The notes: a model not told the origin generated them from the letters alone. A stretch of DNA of 64,000 nucleotides from Snodgrassella alvi wkB2 (GCF_000600005.1 NZ_CP007446.1:770894-834893), one strand, 5' to 3'; numbered from the stretch's first letter, positions 18,552 through 28,839 are shown. Made by a program: numbers and translations.

Positions 18552-18771
18552 TTTATTTTCCCTGAAATATGACTATTTAAACGTTTACAACTGTTAAACG
18601 ATAATATGATTGTGTCGGATAGTTTAGGAAAATATTTGTTTGTTAATGCGGATTTTTGGCGGTATGAATTTATTTATTACTACAGTGCTTTATTGATATT
18701 GATAATAGTTGTTTTAAGATAAGCCTATAGTCAGTTTTAGAACCTTATTAGAACGGTGATTACGGTGCTGA
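18552..18771. other. Intergenic region after the MFS gene
   Basis: No coding frame is seen. A small hairpin (CGTTTA and its complement, about 18587-18602) lies in front of the gabD remnant. Confidence 0.4.
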
Positions 18772-19986
18772 TCAGTGATTAACCTTTGAGGGCGATTTAA
18801 TTGCTGAAGGCGGTGGCTGAATAATCAGGCACAAGATGAAAGATAAAATTACCATGGCTAAAGAAATGGTATAGATACTCTGATGGCCGAAGTTGGCCGA
18901 AATTACGCCCTGCAACATACCGGCCAGAATAATACTGCAAGAAATACAGTTATTAAACAATGTAGAAGCAACACCCGTACGTTTAGGTAATAAATCCTGG
19001 AAATAAATCAGGCCGATACTGGCTATTATGCCGATAAATAAACCATTAAAGAATTGTAAACCAATCAGCATCCATTCGTTTTGGGTCGAAACCATACCGA
19101 TATAAAATATGATGCCGCAAATGACTGCAAAACAAATCAGATTTTTATTACCAAAGCGCGGTACCAGCATGCTGGCAATCAGCATAGCGGGAATTTCAAT
19201 GGCAGCAGCTATGCCCATCAAATGTCCGGGCAGTGACGGTGAACCGGGCAGAATGTCATCGATATATAAAGGCATATCAATCAAATACATCATATTGGCT
19301 GTACCCATACTGATTGAAGCGATAAACAGCAAAATGACATTAGGATTATTGAAAATCTTTTCTTTTGGCTCTTGTTTTTTAGTAACAGATGCCGGACGTT
19401 TTATGACAGGAAAGCACAGAAAAACGATCAGCATGGCAACAAAAAACATAGCTGCCGCACTCAGATACATAATGGTAAATCCGTAATTCACGGCTAATGC
19501 AAATGATAATGGCGGACCGATTACCCAGGCCAGTGACAATTGTGCCCGTAAAATACCATTAAAAACGACAACGTTACGGCCAGTTTTATCTGTATATTCA
19601 CGTGCGGATGCAAAAATTTGTGGCATAGCTGCAGAGGTAAAAGCTGAAAAAAATATGCCTACGGTAACGAGGATAAAGTATTGGCGCGAAAATGCAAATG
19701 TAATGCAATTTCCTATGCCCATTAGACAACAAAATAGAATAATATTCCGTCGAACACCTTTATTATCAGAGTATTGTGCCAGCAGAAAGCTGATGACAAT
19801 GCCGGCAACGGCATTGATTGAGTAAAACAAACCTACCTGATATGGATTAACCTTCACATCTTCGGCAAGATAACGGCTGAGTGTCGGTGCCTGCAATGCA
19901 CCGGCAATACCAATAATAAATGCGGCAACCAGAAAAGAACCCAGAATAATATAAGCCTTTTGTTTTATCGCAAGGTTTTCTTCCAT
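18772..19986 (-). CDS. MFS sugar efflux transporter (Set/Sot family)
   Basis: This 404-residue protein has 12 predicted membrane segments. The N-terminal half closely resembles E. coli SetA/SetB: GIAGALQAPTLSRYL, the AQYSDNKGVRRN loop, and AREYTDKTGRN followed by LRAQLSLAWVIGPPL. Set proteins export sugars and some glycosides or drugs; the actual substrate here is unknown. It stands alone on the minus strand. A decayed copy of its 3' end is found at 16930-17066, and two palindromes lie 130-160 bases upstream. Confidence 0.85.
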   Translation of the reverse strand: MEENLAIKQKAYIILGSFLVAAFIIGIAGALQAPTLSRYLAEDVKVNPYQVGLFYSINAVAGIVISFLLAQYSDNKGVRRNIILFCCLMGIGNCITFAFSRQYFILVTVGIFFSAFTSAAMPQIFASAREYTDKTGRNVVVFNGILRAQLSLAWVIGPPLSFALAVNYGFTIMYLSAAAMFFVAMLIVFLCFPVIKRPASVTKKQEPKEKIFNNPNVILLFIASISMGTANMMYLIDMPLYIDDILPGSPSLPGHLMGIAAAIEIPAMLIASMLVPRFGNKNLICFAVICGIIFYIGMVSTQNEWMLIGLQFFNGLFIGIIASIGLIYFQDLLPKRTGVASTLFNNCISCSIILAGMLQGVISANFGHQSIYTISLAMVILSFILCLIIQPPPSAIKSPSKVNH

Positions 19987-20452
19987 AACTGACTTTTCTA
20001 TTCTGAAAAGAAAGAGTTATATCATAAATCATGGTTATAGGTATTTAAAACTCGTTATAAAAATATCATATTTTATTTAATAAAGCACATAAGTTATTGT
20101 TAATTTGTTAATTAAATTTCAAATTTGAATATTTATTCAATTTGAATTTATTGGTAGTAAATATAAATGCAGTATATAAGAAATCGTGTTTGATAAAAAT
20201 TAGCAATATGATTATAAAAGCCGATAAATTTTTATCTAAAAATAATTGGCAGAGACCAGTGTTTGTATAAAAAATATTTGATTATTACAAATTAGTTTAT
20301 ACGATTAATTTGAAATGAAATTTTTTGGAAAGTTTGAACAGTTTTTCAACGAAAGTTTCAAGTAATTGAGGATACAAAAAGTTGTTAATAGCTTTTTATA
20401 GTATCGACGATACCGGACTAAGCTATCGCAAGCTCTTTATTAACAAAATTGT
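19987..20452. other. AT-rich intergenic region between ansA and the MFS gene
   Basis: This stretch of about 465 bases has no coding frame. Apart from the tandem palindromes at 20118-20147 I see no recognisable structure. It should hold the MFS promoter. Confidence 0.5.
20118..20147. promoter_or_regulatory. Tandem palindromes upstream of the MFS gene
   Basis: TTCAAATTTGAA (20118-20129) is a perfect 12-bp palindrome, and ATTCAATTTGAAT (20135-20147) is a perfect 13-bp odd palindrome beginning five bases later. Their similarity and spacing look like paired binding sites for a dimeric regulator, 130-160 bases upstream of the divergently read MFS start. The AT-rich background raises the chance of coincidence. 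Confidence 0.35.
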
Positions 20453-20492
20453 GCAGGATTAATCGGTTACAGGGTAAGCCGGATAATCCTGC
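20453..20492 (-). terminator. Hairpin after ansA
   Basis: GCAGGATTA (20453-20461) and TAATCCTGC (20484-20492) form a 9-bp stem with a partly pairing 22-base loop, 12 bases downstream of the ansA stop. A short T stretch follows after a few bases. Confidence 0.6.
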
Positions 20493-20504
20493 AAAAGTAA
20501 ATAT

Positions 20505-21506
20505 TTAAATCAGCTTCTGTGTATGCAGCAGATTTTCAATTTGTTCTTTATTCCAGTTATTGCTTACAGCCAGTGTCAGGATAGCCACAGCAGTTTCCAG
20601 ATTACATTTACCGCCGTTGATAACGCCGGCTGCACGCAATTCATGTCCTTGTGCGTAAACAGCAGAGGCACATCCCTGTAAAACCTGACTGATATTCAGA
20701 ACAGGTATAGATTGCTCACTAATCTGTCTGATTGCAGCCAGAAAATTCCTATCATTAGGTGTATTGCCATTGCCATAGCTTTGTAAAATTACTCCGTCAG
20801 GCGGATTGTGAGTAAGACTGGTGGTAATCATTGCCAGATTAGCGCCCGGAGTCAGAGTAAAGCAGTGAATTCTGGCTGATGTACTGATGTCATATTGTGC
20901 AGATAGGTTTGAATTGCCGGCAACAGGCAGATTAGTATTAAACCATCCTTCGGATTCTGACCATTGAGCCAGTGAACCAAACTGCGGATTGGCAAATGCG
21001 TCTGCCTGTTCTGTACTGATTTTGCTGCTGCCGACAGCCGGCCAGAGCTGTCTGTTAAAGGCAATGGCAGTTTGGGTAAAACCCGGCAGGCTGAATGCAG
21101 CTAGTGCAGTACGCAGGTTTTGTGGTGCATCACTGTTATCAGCTTCCAGGGGTAGCATGGCTCCGGTAAGGATAACGGGGATATTCAGTTTCGGCCGTGC
21201 CAGCGCAATTATATTGGCACTGTAGGCTATGGTATCGGTACCGTGCAGAATGAGCAGACCATCATAATTTTCAGCTTTGCTGTCTATCCAGTTAAGCCAT
21301 GTCTCCCAGTTTGAAAGGGTAATCGCTGAAGAATCAATCAGTGGTTCACAAATAAACCAGTCGCATTTGAGCTGGTGACTGTATTCCTGAAATATGGGCG
21401 CAGCCAGGCTGGCAAGATTGGCTGCCGGAGCCAGTCCGGCCGGTGTTTGCTGCATACCAATGGTTCCGCCAGTGTAGTAAACAGCCAGATGTTTCGGGGA
21501 GTTCAT
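20505..21506 (-). CDS. ansA: Type I (cytoplasmic) L-asparaginase
   Basis: This 333-residue amidohydrolase is predicted to convert asparagine to aspartate and ammonia. It has both asparaginase signatures: the N-terminal catalytic Thr in VYYTGGTIGM and the second Thr with Asp in ILHGTDTIAYSA. There is no signal peptide, which fits the cytoplasmic type. The C-terminal part carries the VLQSYGNGNTPND region seen in AnsA-like proteins. It is divergent from gltX with about 110 bases between the starts. Confidence 0.9.
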   Translation of the reverse strand: MNSPKHLAVYYTGGTIGMQQTPAGLAPAANLASLAAPIFQEYSHQLKCDWFICEPLIDSSAITLSNWETWLNWIDSKAENYDGLLILHGTDTIAYSANIIALARPKLNIPVILTGAMLPLEADNSDAPQNLRTALAAFSLPGFTQTAIAFNRQLWPAVGSSKISTEQADAFANPQFGSLAQWSESEGWFNTNLPVAGNSNLSAQYDISTSARIHCFTLTPGANLAMITTSLTHNPPDGVILQSYGNGNTPNDRNFLAAIRQISEQSIPVLNISQVLQGCASAVYAQGHELRAAGVINGGKCNLETAVAILTLAVSNNWNKEQIENLLHTQKLI

Positions 21507-21621
21507 ATATGCTGCCTTTCATACGGTTACTGGTATTAGTGCAAGCATATCACGAACGGGTTTTGTTTACTCTGGCTTACGCGTACAATAAGGTTTTTTC
21601 TGTGTCTGAAGAATGGTAATC

Positions 21622-23010
21622 ATGATTCGTACTCGTTTTGCTCCCAGTCCTACCGGTTTTTTGCATATTGGTGGTGTGCGCACTGCTTTGTTCTCTTGGG
21701 CATTTGCACGTAAACATCATGGTAAGTTTATATTACGAATTGAAGACACGGATCTGGAACGTTCTACGGCTGAATCAGTGCAGGCAATTATGGATGGTAT
21801 GCACTGGGTGGGTCTGGACTATGATGAAGGTCCGTTTTACCAGACAAAGCGCTTTGACCGTTATGCTGAAGTTTTACGTGAGTTATTGACTTCCGGTCAT
21901 GCTTATTATGACTATACCAGCCGTGAAGAACTGGAAGCAATGCGGCAGGAAGCTGAGGCACGTGGTGAACACTTCTGGTATGACCGCCGCTGGCGGCCGG
22001 ATGAAGGCAAAACACTGCCACCTGTACCCGAAGGTGTTCAGCCGGTTGTACGTTTTAAAATGCCGCTAACTGGTGAAACGGCATGGGATGATTTGGTTAA
22101 AGGTCATATTGCCATTGCCAATCAGGATCTGGATGATCTGATTATTGCGCGTGCCGATGGTACGCCTACCTATAATTTCTGTGTAGTTGTAGATGATTAT
22201 GATATGGGTATTACGCAGGTTATCCGTGGTGATGACCATGTCAACAATACGCCTAAACAGATTAATATTCTTTTAGCTATGGGTGCATCTTTGCCTCAAT
22301 ATGCTCATTTGCCGATGATTCTGAATGAAAAAGGCGCAAAAATGAGTAAGCGCCGGGATGCAGTTAGTGTGGTTGATTATGACCGGCAAGGTATTTTACC
22401 GGAAGCTTTGCTGAATTATCTGGCACGACTCGGCTGGGGACATGGTGATGATGAATTCTTCACGATGGAACAGTTTGTTGAATGGTTTGATTTAAAAGAT
22501 GTCAGCCCTTCAGCTAGCCGTTTTGATCATGAAAAGCTGTTGTGGCTGAATGCACAGCATATTAAAGCCAGTGATAATTCCCGTCTGGCTGAGCTGGTGC
22601 GCCCGCGTCTGGCACAGCAGGGCATTGAAGTAACTGAGCAGCCGGATTTGGCTGAAGTGATAGCACTGGTTAAGGAACGTGCTCAGGATTTAAATCAGCT
22701 GGCTGAGGAATGCAGATATTTTTATGCTAAAGCAACTCCCGGAGAAAAGGAAGTAGCTAAACACTGGGATGCAGATGCTCCGGCACGTATGCAGCGCTTT
22801 GCAGCCCGACTTGAACAGTTATCACAATGGGATGCAGAAAGTATTCACGCTCTTTTTGCACCATTTTGTGAAACAGAAAATATTAAAATGGGTAAATTGG
22901 GTATGCCTTTACGTCTGGCTGTATGTGGTACAGGAAAAACCCCGTCGATTGATCAGGTGCTGGCTTTATTAGGGCGCGATGAGGTGTTGCGCCGTCTGCA
23001 TCAGAACTGA
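21622..23010 (+). CDS. gltX: Glutamyl-tRNA synthetase
   Basis: This 462-residue class-I synthetase charges tRNA-Glu. The HIGH-type motif appears in FAPSPTGFLHIGGVRTAL at the N-terminus and the KMSKS-type motif as AKMSKRRDAV near residue 240. An ATG nine bases upstream (21613) is in frame, but 21622 gives the usual start MIRTRFAPSPTG and better spacing to the GAAGA ribosome site. A tRNA-Glu gene lies elsewhere in the window at 61577. A long imperfect hairpin follows the gene. Confidence 0.96.
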   Translation: MIRTRFAPSPTGFLHIGGVRTALFSWAFARKHHGKFILRIEDTDLERSTAESVQAIMDGMHWVGLDYDEGPFYQTKRFDRYAEVLRELLTSGHAYYDYTSREELEAMRQEAEARGEHFWYDRRWRPDEGKTLPPVPEGVQPVVRFKMPLTGETAWDDLVKGHIAIANQDLDDLIIARADGTPTYNFCVVVDDYDMGITQVIRGDDHVNNTPKQINILLAMGASLPQYAHLPMILNEKGAKMSKRRDAVSVVDYDRQGILPEALLNYLARLGWGHGDDEFFTMEQFVEWFDLKDVSPSASRFDHEKLLWLNAQHIKASDNSRLAELVRPRLAQQGIEVTEQPDLAEVIALVKERAQDLNQLAEECRYFYAKATPGEKEVAKHWDADAPARMQRFAARLEQLSQWDAESIHALFAPFCETENIKMGKLGMPLRLAVCGTGKTPSIDQVLALLGRDEVLRRLHQN

Positions 23011-23025
23011 GTTTGATTTGCATTT

Positions 23026-23090
23026 ACACAGGCTGCCGGTCTTGTGATTATTTGTCTACAGACAGATATTACAGTACCGGCAGTCTGTGT
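23026..23090 (+). repeat. Long inverted repeat after gltX
   Basis: ACACAGGCTGCCGGT (23026-23040) pairs with ACCGGCAGTCTGTGT (23076-23090) with one mismatch. A nested small hairpin (TGTCTACAGACA) lies in the loop. The T content afterwards is modest, so it may terminate gltX or protect its 3' end. Confidence 0.6.
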
Positions 23091-23205
23091 TATTTAGGCT
23101 GATAATATTAAGTAAAAATTTTTTTGTGTAAATAAAAAGCTGATTATGGATGTAAATTGTGTATTTAAGGCTTTTTTGTGTAAGTTTGATACACAATTAA
23201 TTATG

Positions 23206-23233
23206 CAGGCAGGTTGCTGCTATGCTCTGCCTG
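23206..23233 (+). repeat. Short hairpin in the mnmA leader
   Basis: CAGGCAG (23206-23212) and CTGCCTG (23227-23233) form a 7-bp stem 35 bases before the mnmA ATG. It may be a leader structure. The CAGGCAG/CTGCCTG motif recurs in the ybiT terminator. Confidence 0.4.
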
Positions 23234-23267
23234 TGGCACAATCTGCGCCGGTTTTGGATGAATGTAA

Positions 23268-24374
23268 ATGAATACAAAAGCAAATTTATCACAACGTATT
23301 GTTGTTGGCATGTCCGGTGGAGTGGATTCATCGGTTACAGCCTGGCTGCTCAAGCAGGGCGGTTATGATGTGCGCGGTGTCTTCATGCAAAACTGGGAAG
23401 ACGATAACGATGACGAATATTGTTCTATCAAGCAGGATTCACTGGATGCAGTAGCAGTGGCTGATCTGATTGATATGGATATTGATATTGTTAATTTTGC
23501 AGGTCAATATAAAGATAATGTCTTTGCATATTTTCTTCAGGAGTATCAGGCTGGTCGCACACCCAATCCTGATGTATTGTGTAATGCAGAAATTAAATTC
23601 AAATGTTTTCTGGAACATGCGCTGAACGGTGGTGCAGATCTGATTGCAACAGGACATTATGCACGTAAGGATGTACGCGATGGCGTACATTATCTGCTCA
23701 AGGGGCTGGATCAGAATAAAGACCAAAGCTATTTTCTGTATCGACTGCAACCATACCAATTACAGCGTGCATTGTTTCCGCTGGGTGATCTGGAAAAATC
23801 TGAAGTACGCCGACTGGCGGAGCAGGCTCAGTTACCCACAGCCGGAAAAAAAGACAGTACCGGAATCTGCTTTATTGGTGAACGTCCGTTCAGACAATTT
23901 TTACAGCGTTATCTGCCTACTAATCCGGGTGCAATGGTGACGCCGGAAGGTAAAATTGTAGGTGAGCATGAAGGACTGATGTATTACACACTGGGGCAGC
24001 GCAAAGGTTTGGGTATTGGTGGTGACGGTGAGCCATGGTTTGTTGCCGGAAAAAATTTGTCGGATAATGAGCTTCTGGTTGTACAGGGACATGATCATCC
24101 ACTGTTGTTCAGTCGCAGCCTGATTATGCATGATTTAAGTTTTACGACACCAGAACGTCCGGCAGAAGGGCGCTATGGCGTGAAAACACGTTATCGCATG
24201 CCTGATGCGGCGGCTCAATTGCGTTATCTGGCTGATGATTGCGCGGAACTGGTGTTTGATGAACCACAATGGGCAGTGACACCCGGTCAGTCTGCTGTAC
24301 TGTATGCTGGCGCTGTGTGTCTGGGTGGTGGTATTATCAGAGATACCGACAGTCATAGTATTCAAAATAATTAA
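23268..24374 (+). CDS. mnmA: tRNA-specific 2-thiouridylase
   Basis: This 368-residue enzyme thiolates U34 in the anticodons of tRNA-Lys, -Glu and -Gln, using ATP and a persulfide relay. The PP-loop GMSGGVDSS is near residue 14. The two catalytic cysteines are C105 in [10 protein letters not shown] and C201 in [12 protein letters not shown], close to E. coli C102 and C199. The length matches the family. It is transcribed after gltX with a separate leader. Confidence 0.96.
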   Translation: MNTKANLSQRIVVGMSGGVDSSVTAWLLKQGGYDVRGVFMQNWEDDNDDEYCSIKQDSLDAVAVADLIDMDIDIVNFAGQYKDNVFAYFLQEYQAGRTPNPDVLCNAEIKFKCFLEHALNGGADLIATGHYARKDVRDGVHYLLKGLDQNKDQSYFLYRLQPYQLQRALFPLGDLEKSEVRRLAEQAQLPTAGKKDSTGICFIGERPFRQFLQRYLPTNPGAMVTPEGKIVGEHEGLMYYTLGQRKGLGIGGDGEPWFVAGKNLSDNELLVVQGHDHPLLFSRSLIMHDLSFTTPERPAEGRYGVKTRYRMPDAAAQLRYLADDCAELVFDEPQWAVTPGQSAVLYAGAVCLGGGIIRDTDSHSIQNN

Positions 24375-24528
24375 TTTAATCACTTATATCAACAGACTGG
24401 CTGGCTACAGTCAGTCATCTTGCAGACAATGCTGATGTTCTGATTTGATGTTTTCTTTGCAGTCTGTTTTGACTGATATTTCCTTACTTCACTTTAAATT
24501 AGACGCATTGTTGCAGAGGAAAAAGATA

Positions 24529-26193
24529 ATGGAAAAAATCTGGTTACAAAGTTATCAGGAAGGGGTGCGGGCAGAAGTAGATGTGCGTGCATATTCGTCA
24601 ATTATTGACGTTCTTGACACCAGTGTGAAGAAATTCGGCCCGCAGCCAAGCTTTTCCAATATGGGTACTACACTCACGTATACTCAAACTGCTACTTTTG
24701 TAAATCAGTTCACGTCATATTTGCAGAATGTACTGAATCTGCAAAAAGGTGAGCGGGTAGCAATTATGATGCCTAATGTATTGCAGTATCCGATTGCGGT
24801 ATTTGGGGTGTTACAGGCTGGCGGGGTAGTTGTGAACGTCAATCCTCTGTATACGCCGAGGGAATTAGCTCATCAGTTGATTGATTCCGGTGCGACTGCG
24901 ATTATCGTACTGGAAAATTTTGCGCATACTGTGGCTCAGGTTCTGGAGCAGACTGCAATCAAGCAGGTGATAGTGGCCAGTATGGGCGATATGCTTGGCT
25001 GGCTGAAGGGTACTGTAGTGAACTTCATGCTGCGCAAAGTCAAAAAAATGGTGAAGCCTTTTCAGATTGAGGGGGCAGTTACTTTTCTGCATGCTCTGGA
25101 ATTAGGGAAAAAACAACGTTTTACTCCGGTACCGCTTGAGCTGGAAGATTTGGCTTTGTTGCAATATACCGGCGGAACAACCGGTATGTCTAAGGGCGCA
25201 ATGCTGACGCACGGTAATATTGTAGCCAATATGCAGCAGGCATCAGAATGGATTAAGGCAAATCTGGTGCTCGGAAAGGAAGTAGTAGTAACACCGTTGC
25301 CGCTATATCATATTTTTTCACTTACTGTGAATATTATGATCTTTGCTAATGCCGGTTCCAAAAATATTCTGATTACCAACCCGCGTGATATTAAAGCGTT
25401 GGTTAAGGTTCTGAAAAACAATCGGGTAACGGTAATGAGTGGCGTTAATACTCTGTTTAATGCACTGATTCATAATGAAGAATTTAAAACGATTGATTTT
25501 TCAACCTGGAAGCTTGTGCTAGGTGGCGGAATGGCAACTCAGAAAATGGTGGCGCAGGAATGGAAAGCCATTACGGGTGTGCCCATTATTGATGCTTATG
25601 GTCTAACTGAGGCCAGCCCCGGCGTGTGCGCTAATCCGCTGAATAATCCTGAATATACGGGTACTGCCGGTTTGCCGGTTTCGAATACAGATATTGAAAT
25701 TCGTGATGATAACGGCAAGGTTCTCGGGGTTGGTGAAGTAGGCGAGTTATGGGTTCAGGGGCCGCAAGTAATGAAAGGCTACTGGAACCGACCAGAAGAA
25801 ACAGCTAAAGTTCTTGATAGCCGTGGTTTTGTGGCTACCGGTGATATGGCTGAAATTGATGCTAAAGGTTATGTAAAGCTGGTAGATCGCAAAAAAGATA
25901 TGATTCTGGTATCGGGTTTTAATGTATATCCGAATGAGGTAGAAGAGGTTGTAGCCGCTATGCCTGAGGTGCTGGAAGTAGCTTGTATCGGTGTACCTAA
26001 TGAAAAATCAGGCGAAGCAATCAAGTTATTTGTAGTAAAACGAGATCCGAATCTGACTCGTGAACAAATTATTGCCTATTGCCGCCAGAATCTGACCGGC
26101 TATAAAGTGCCTAAAGATATAGAGTTTTGCTCAGAACTGCCCAAATCTGCTGTAGGAAAAATTTTGCGTAAGGATTTGCGAACAGAAAAATAA
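24529..26193 (+). CDS. fadD: Long-chain fatty acid-CoA ligase
   Basis: This 554-residue AMP-forming acyl-CoA synthetase activates free fatty acids for beta-oxidation or lipid recycling. The ATP-binding P-loop is YTGGTTGMSKGAML (about residue 210). The AMP/CoA motif is AYGLTEASPGVC, followed by the hinge LVDRKKDMILVSGFNVYPNE and the C-terminal lysine in KSAVGKILRKDLR. The frame opens at 24445, but ATG 24529 follows an AGAGGAAAA ribosome site and gives the usual N-terminus MEKIWLQSY. A strong terminator follows. Confidence 0.93.
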   Translation: MEKIWLQSYQEGVRAEVDVRAYSSIIDVLDTSVKKFGPQPSFSNMGTTLTYTQTATFVNQFTSYLQNVLNLQKGERVAIMMPNVLQYPIAVFGVLQAGGVVVNVNPLYTPRELAHQLIDSGATAIIVLENFAHTVAQVLEQTAIKQVIVASMGDMLGWLKGTVVNFMLRKVKKMVKPFQIEGAVTFLHALELGKKQRFTPVPLELEDLALLQYTGGTTGMSKGAMLTHGNIVANMQQASEWIKANLVLGKEVVVTPLPLYHIFSLTVNIMIFANAGSKNILITNPRDIKALVKVLKNNRVTVMSGVNTLFNALIHNEEFKTIDFSTWKLVLGGGMATQKMVAQEWKAITGVPIIDAYGLTEASPGVCANPLNNPEYTGTAGLPVSNTDIEIRDDNGKVLGVGEVGELWVQGPQVMKGYWNRPEETAKVLDSRGFVATGDMAEIDAKGYVKLVDRKKDMILVSGFNVYPNEVEEVVAAMPEVLEVACIGVPNEKSGEAIKLFVVKRDPNLTREQIIAYCRQNLTGYKVPKDIEFCSELPKSAVGKILRKDLRTEK

Positions 26194-26204
26194 TATTTTG
26201 TTAT

Positions 26205-26246
26205 AAAAAACGGATACTGCTAATATAAGAGCAGTATCCGTTTTTT
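26205..26246 (+). terminator. Terminator of fadD
   Basis: A 15-16 bp perfect stem (AAAAACGGATACTGC and its complement) with a 10-base loop ends in TTTTTT, just after the fadD stop. With flanking A and T runs it could also act on the minus strand. Confidence 0.9.
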
Positions 26247-26249
26247 ATT

Positions 26250-26747
26250 CAGTAAATAAAATGTAATAATTTATTTATTATGGGTATCAAATATAATAAA
26301 TGATATAAACATATTTATAGGTTTTATTTGTTTAATATCCAAATCCTGTCTGGTTGTAATAAATAAATGAATTTACTAATTTTTTAGCTTAATTTATTGT
26401 TAAACTGAATCTTAAATCAGTCCAATTCTGATTGTAATTCAAATGGAATATTTAATTTAGAATGAATATTTTTAGTACTTGTTGTTGGCAATAATAAGAA
26501 AGCTGGAATTTTATTTTTAATTTTAAATTGTATTCTACTTTCAGTTATTTAGCAGAAATTCTTTAGATTAAGTTGATAACTAAAAAACTGATATTGCTTT
26601 CTGGAGCTGATTCTAATCATGTAAATATGCTCATGCTACTGAGGATAATAGTCAATTTTCTTTCTTATTTGAATACAATTAATATCAATAGCATAATGAT
26701 ATTATTCAGTATATTTATGCAGCAAATATGTCTGAATTAAGTAGTAA
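26250..26747. other. AT-rich intergenic region between fadD and purE
   Basis: About 500 bases separate the convergent ends of fadD and purE. I see no conserved-looking frame, RNA gene or repeat in it. Confidence 0.5.
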
Positions 26748-27245
26748 TCAGGCTGAAATGCTGGGTAAATTCATATCCAGAACACTTTGTTTCTGGCTTT
26801 CACGAAATTCTGCCAGTTTTTGTGCCAGCTGCGGATTGTCATTGGCCAGCATGGAAATGGCAAATAAAGCAGCATTGGCTGCACCAGCTTCACCAATAGC
26901 AAAAGTGGCTACTGGTACGCCTTTAGGCATTTGGACAATAGACAGTAGTGAATCTTCACCGCGCAAATATTTACTTGGTACAGGTACGCCCAGAACAGGA
27001 ACGGTGGTTTTGGCAGCAACCATGCCCGGCAGATGAGCAGCCCCTCCGGCGCCGGCTATAATCGCTTTCAAGCCTCGGGAACGGGCGGTTTCAGCGTATT
27101 CAAACATTAAATCCGGAGTACGGTGTGCGGATACAACCTGTATTTCATAAGGAATACTGAATTGCTGCAGAAACTGCTCTGCCTGCTGCATAATCGGATA
27201 GTCACTATTGCTACCCATAATAATGCCGATTTGCGGAGTGTTCAT
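26748..27245 (-). CDS. purE: N5-carboxyaminoimidazole ribonucleotide mutase
   Basis: This 165-residue class-I PurE moves the carboxyl group of N5-CAIR to give CAIR in purine synthesis. Landmarks are [12 protein letters not shown] at the N-terminus, [11 protein letters not shown] with the catalytic His, and [12 protein letters not shown]. No purK is next to it here. Its start overlaps the end of the upstream lipoprotein gene by four bases, so the two are co-translated. It is the last gene of a four-gene minus unit. Confidence 0.96.
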   Translation of the reverse strand: MNTPQIGIIMGSNSDYPIMQQAEQFLQQFSIPYEIQVVSAHRTPDLMFEYAETARSRGLKAIIAGAGGAAHLPGMVAAKTTVPVLGVPVPSKYLRGEDSLLSIVQMPKGVPVATFAIGEAGAANAALFAISMLANDNPQLAQKLAEFRESQKQSVLDMNLPSISA

Positions 27246-27940
27246 CGAGTTCCTTTTTTGATTGGTAACAGGTTTTTTAATTGATGCCTGGCTTTAACAG
27301 CGGCATTACTGTTGGGATAACTACTGATAATGTGCTGATAAGTAAGGCGGGAAATATCCTGCTGCTGTAAATGAGTCTGACATTGTGCCACCATATAAAG
27401 AGCGTTGGCACTTTGACTGTTTTGCGGATAAAGGCTGTTAAAGCGCTTGCCGATATTAATTACTGATTCACAATTATTCAAACGAGAATGGTTTTGCAGC
27501 AGCAGCCACATGCGCTCTTGTGCCTGGGCGCTGCCATTGCCACCACTATCAGCGTTTTTCAGCAGACGAATGCTTTGGCTATAAAGACCGGCATTATATA
27601 GCCGGCGTGCTTCGCTGGTATTATCATTAGTAGCGGAGGCTTTGACCGGAGTAGTGTGGCTGACCGGAGTACGTACATTCAGGTAGCGCGATAATGTATC
27701 TTGTTGCTGACGAATATCATTCATCTGGTTTTGCAGGCCATTGATCTGTATCTGTAAAGCATTCAGCTGCGCCTGAATCTGGCCAATCTGTTCAGTGGAT
27801 TGGTTACTATTTGTGTGTACTTCTTCCGCCGCAGAAGTGCTAGTCACAACAGAGGAGGATGGTAGGTTACTGCAAGCACTGATGCAAAATGTAACTATCA
27901 GGATTAGGCTGAAATGGTATTGATTTAAACGTGAATTCAT
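27242..27940 (-). CDS. CpoB/YbgF-like lipoprotein with coiled coil and TPR
   Basis: This 232-residue exported lipoprotein has a signal peptide ending in the lipobox I-S-A-C, with the lipidated cysteine at residue 23. Residues about 50-90 are Gln/Leu-rich heptads ([21 protein letters not shown]) that look like a trimeric coiled coil. The C-terminal half has tetratricopeptide-like helices, including [17 protein letters not shown] and [21 protein letters not shown]. That arrangement is the one in CpoB (YbgF), which coordinates peptidoglycan synthesis and outer-membrane constriction. The tol-pal genes are not in this window, so the role is inferred. Confidence 0.7.
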   Translation of the reverse strand: MNSRLNQYHFSLILIVTFCISACSNLPSSSVVTSTSAAEEVHTNSNQSTEQIGQIQAQLNALQIQINGLQNQMNDIRQQQDTLSRYLNVRTPVSHTTPVKASATNDNTSEARRLYNAGLYSQSIRLLKNADSGGNGSAQAQERMWLLLQNHSRLNNCESVINIGKRFNSLYPQNSQSANALYMVAQCQTHLQQQDISRLTYQHIISSYPNSNAAVKARHQLKNLLPIKKGTR

Positions 27941-27967
27941 GTATTTTTCTCCTCTGGTTGTTTGTTA

Positions 27968-28636
27968 TTATCTTTTCTGAATAAGTGTTAAACCATCACC
28001 AAGTGGTATAGTTAACGGAATTATCCGCGTATCGTTTATCAGGCCGGCATTGAACTGACGCATGATATGAACACTTTCTGATTCATTAGCGTTGGCTGTC
28101 TGTGCAACACGGCCATGCAATAAGACATTATCAATGGCGATAATACCGCCGGGACGAACCAATTGCAGGCAGCGCTCAAAATATTGAGGGGTGGGTATCT
28201 TATCTGCGTCTATCAGAGCAATATCGTAATAATTGTTTTGATTACTGGTAATCAGTATATCGAGGGTTATTATTGCCGGCTGCAGATACAGCTGGATTTT
28301 ATGGCTGACATTAGCCTCTTGCCAGTAGCGGCGGGCAATATCGGTATAGGTTACGTTAATATCACAGGCAGTGATGTGTCCGTCTTCCGGCAGTGCCATT
28401 GCCATAGCTGTACTACTGTAACCAGTAAAAACACCAATTTCCAGATAGTTGCGAGCCTGAATCATCCGTGCAAGCCATACCATTAATTGAGCCTGTTCCG
28501 GTGCGATACTCATATTACCCTTGCGATGCCGTGCCGTTTCAGCACGCAGCTGTGCCAATAGTGGCGCTTCTGCAGGGTTTATTCCGGCAAGATATTGCCT
28601 CAGCTCCGGGGTATTCAGACAACCGTTCTGGCTCAT
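27968..28636 (-). CDS. SAM-dependent O-methyltransferase
   Basis: This 222-residue class-I methyltransferase belongs to the O-methyltransferase family 3 (caffeoyl-CoA type). The SAM-binding loop is YLEIGVFTGYSSTAMA, with the acidic residue in ACDIN. The metal-binding Asp is in IALIDADKIPTPQYF, and GGIIAIDNVLLHGRV follows. Bacterial members methylate diverse catechol-like substrates, and the natural substrate here is unknown. It lies 27 bases upstream of the lipoprotein gene in the same unit. Confidence 0.85.
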   Translation of the reverse strand: MSQNGCLNTPELRQYLAGINPAEAPLLAQLRAETARHRKGNMSIAPEQAQLMVWLARMIQARNYLEIGVFTGYSSTAMAMALPEDGHITACDINVTYTDIARRYWQEANVSHKIQLYLQPAIITLDILITSNQNNYYDIALIDADKIPTPQYFERCLQLVRPGGIIAIDNVLLHGRVAQTANANESESVHIMRQFNAGLINDTRIIPLTIPLGDGLTLIQKR

Positions 28637-28653
28637 AACGGGTTAAATAGAGA

Positions 28654-28839
28654 TTATTCAGTCAGATAGGTATAGCCTTTTTTCGGCAATTTGGCGGCGG
28701 CAAAGTTTGCTTCATCTTCCGGATTGAGCTGTACATCCCATAGCATGCCGCGATGTTCGATTTGTGCTTGTGCTTCTTCCGGGTGCTTAGTCAGAAATTC
28801 ATTCAGAAACTGGGTAGTGTCAGACTGATAATTATACAT
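28654..28839 (-). CDS. DUF3460 family small protein
   Basis: This 61-residue soluble protein resembles DUF3460, a small family typical of betaproteobacteria. Features are an N-terminal YQSDTTQFLNEFL, a central LWDVQLNPEDE with a conserved Trp-Asp, and a C-terminal KGYTYLTE. The function is unknown. It is the first gene of the minus unit, 17 bases before the methyltransferase. Confidence 0.75.
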   Translation of the reverse strand: MYNYQSDTTQFLNEFLTKHPEEAQAQIEHRGMLWDVQLNPEDEANFAAAKLPKKGYTYLTE

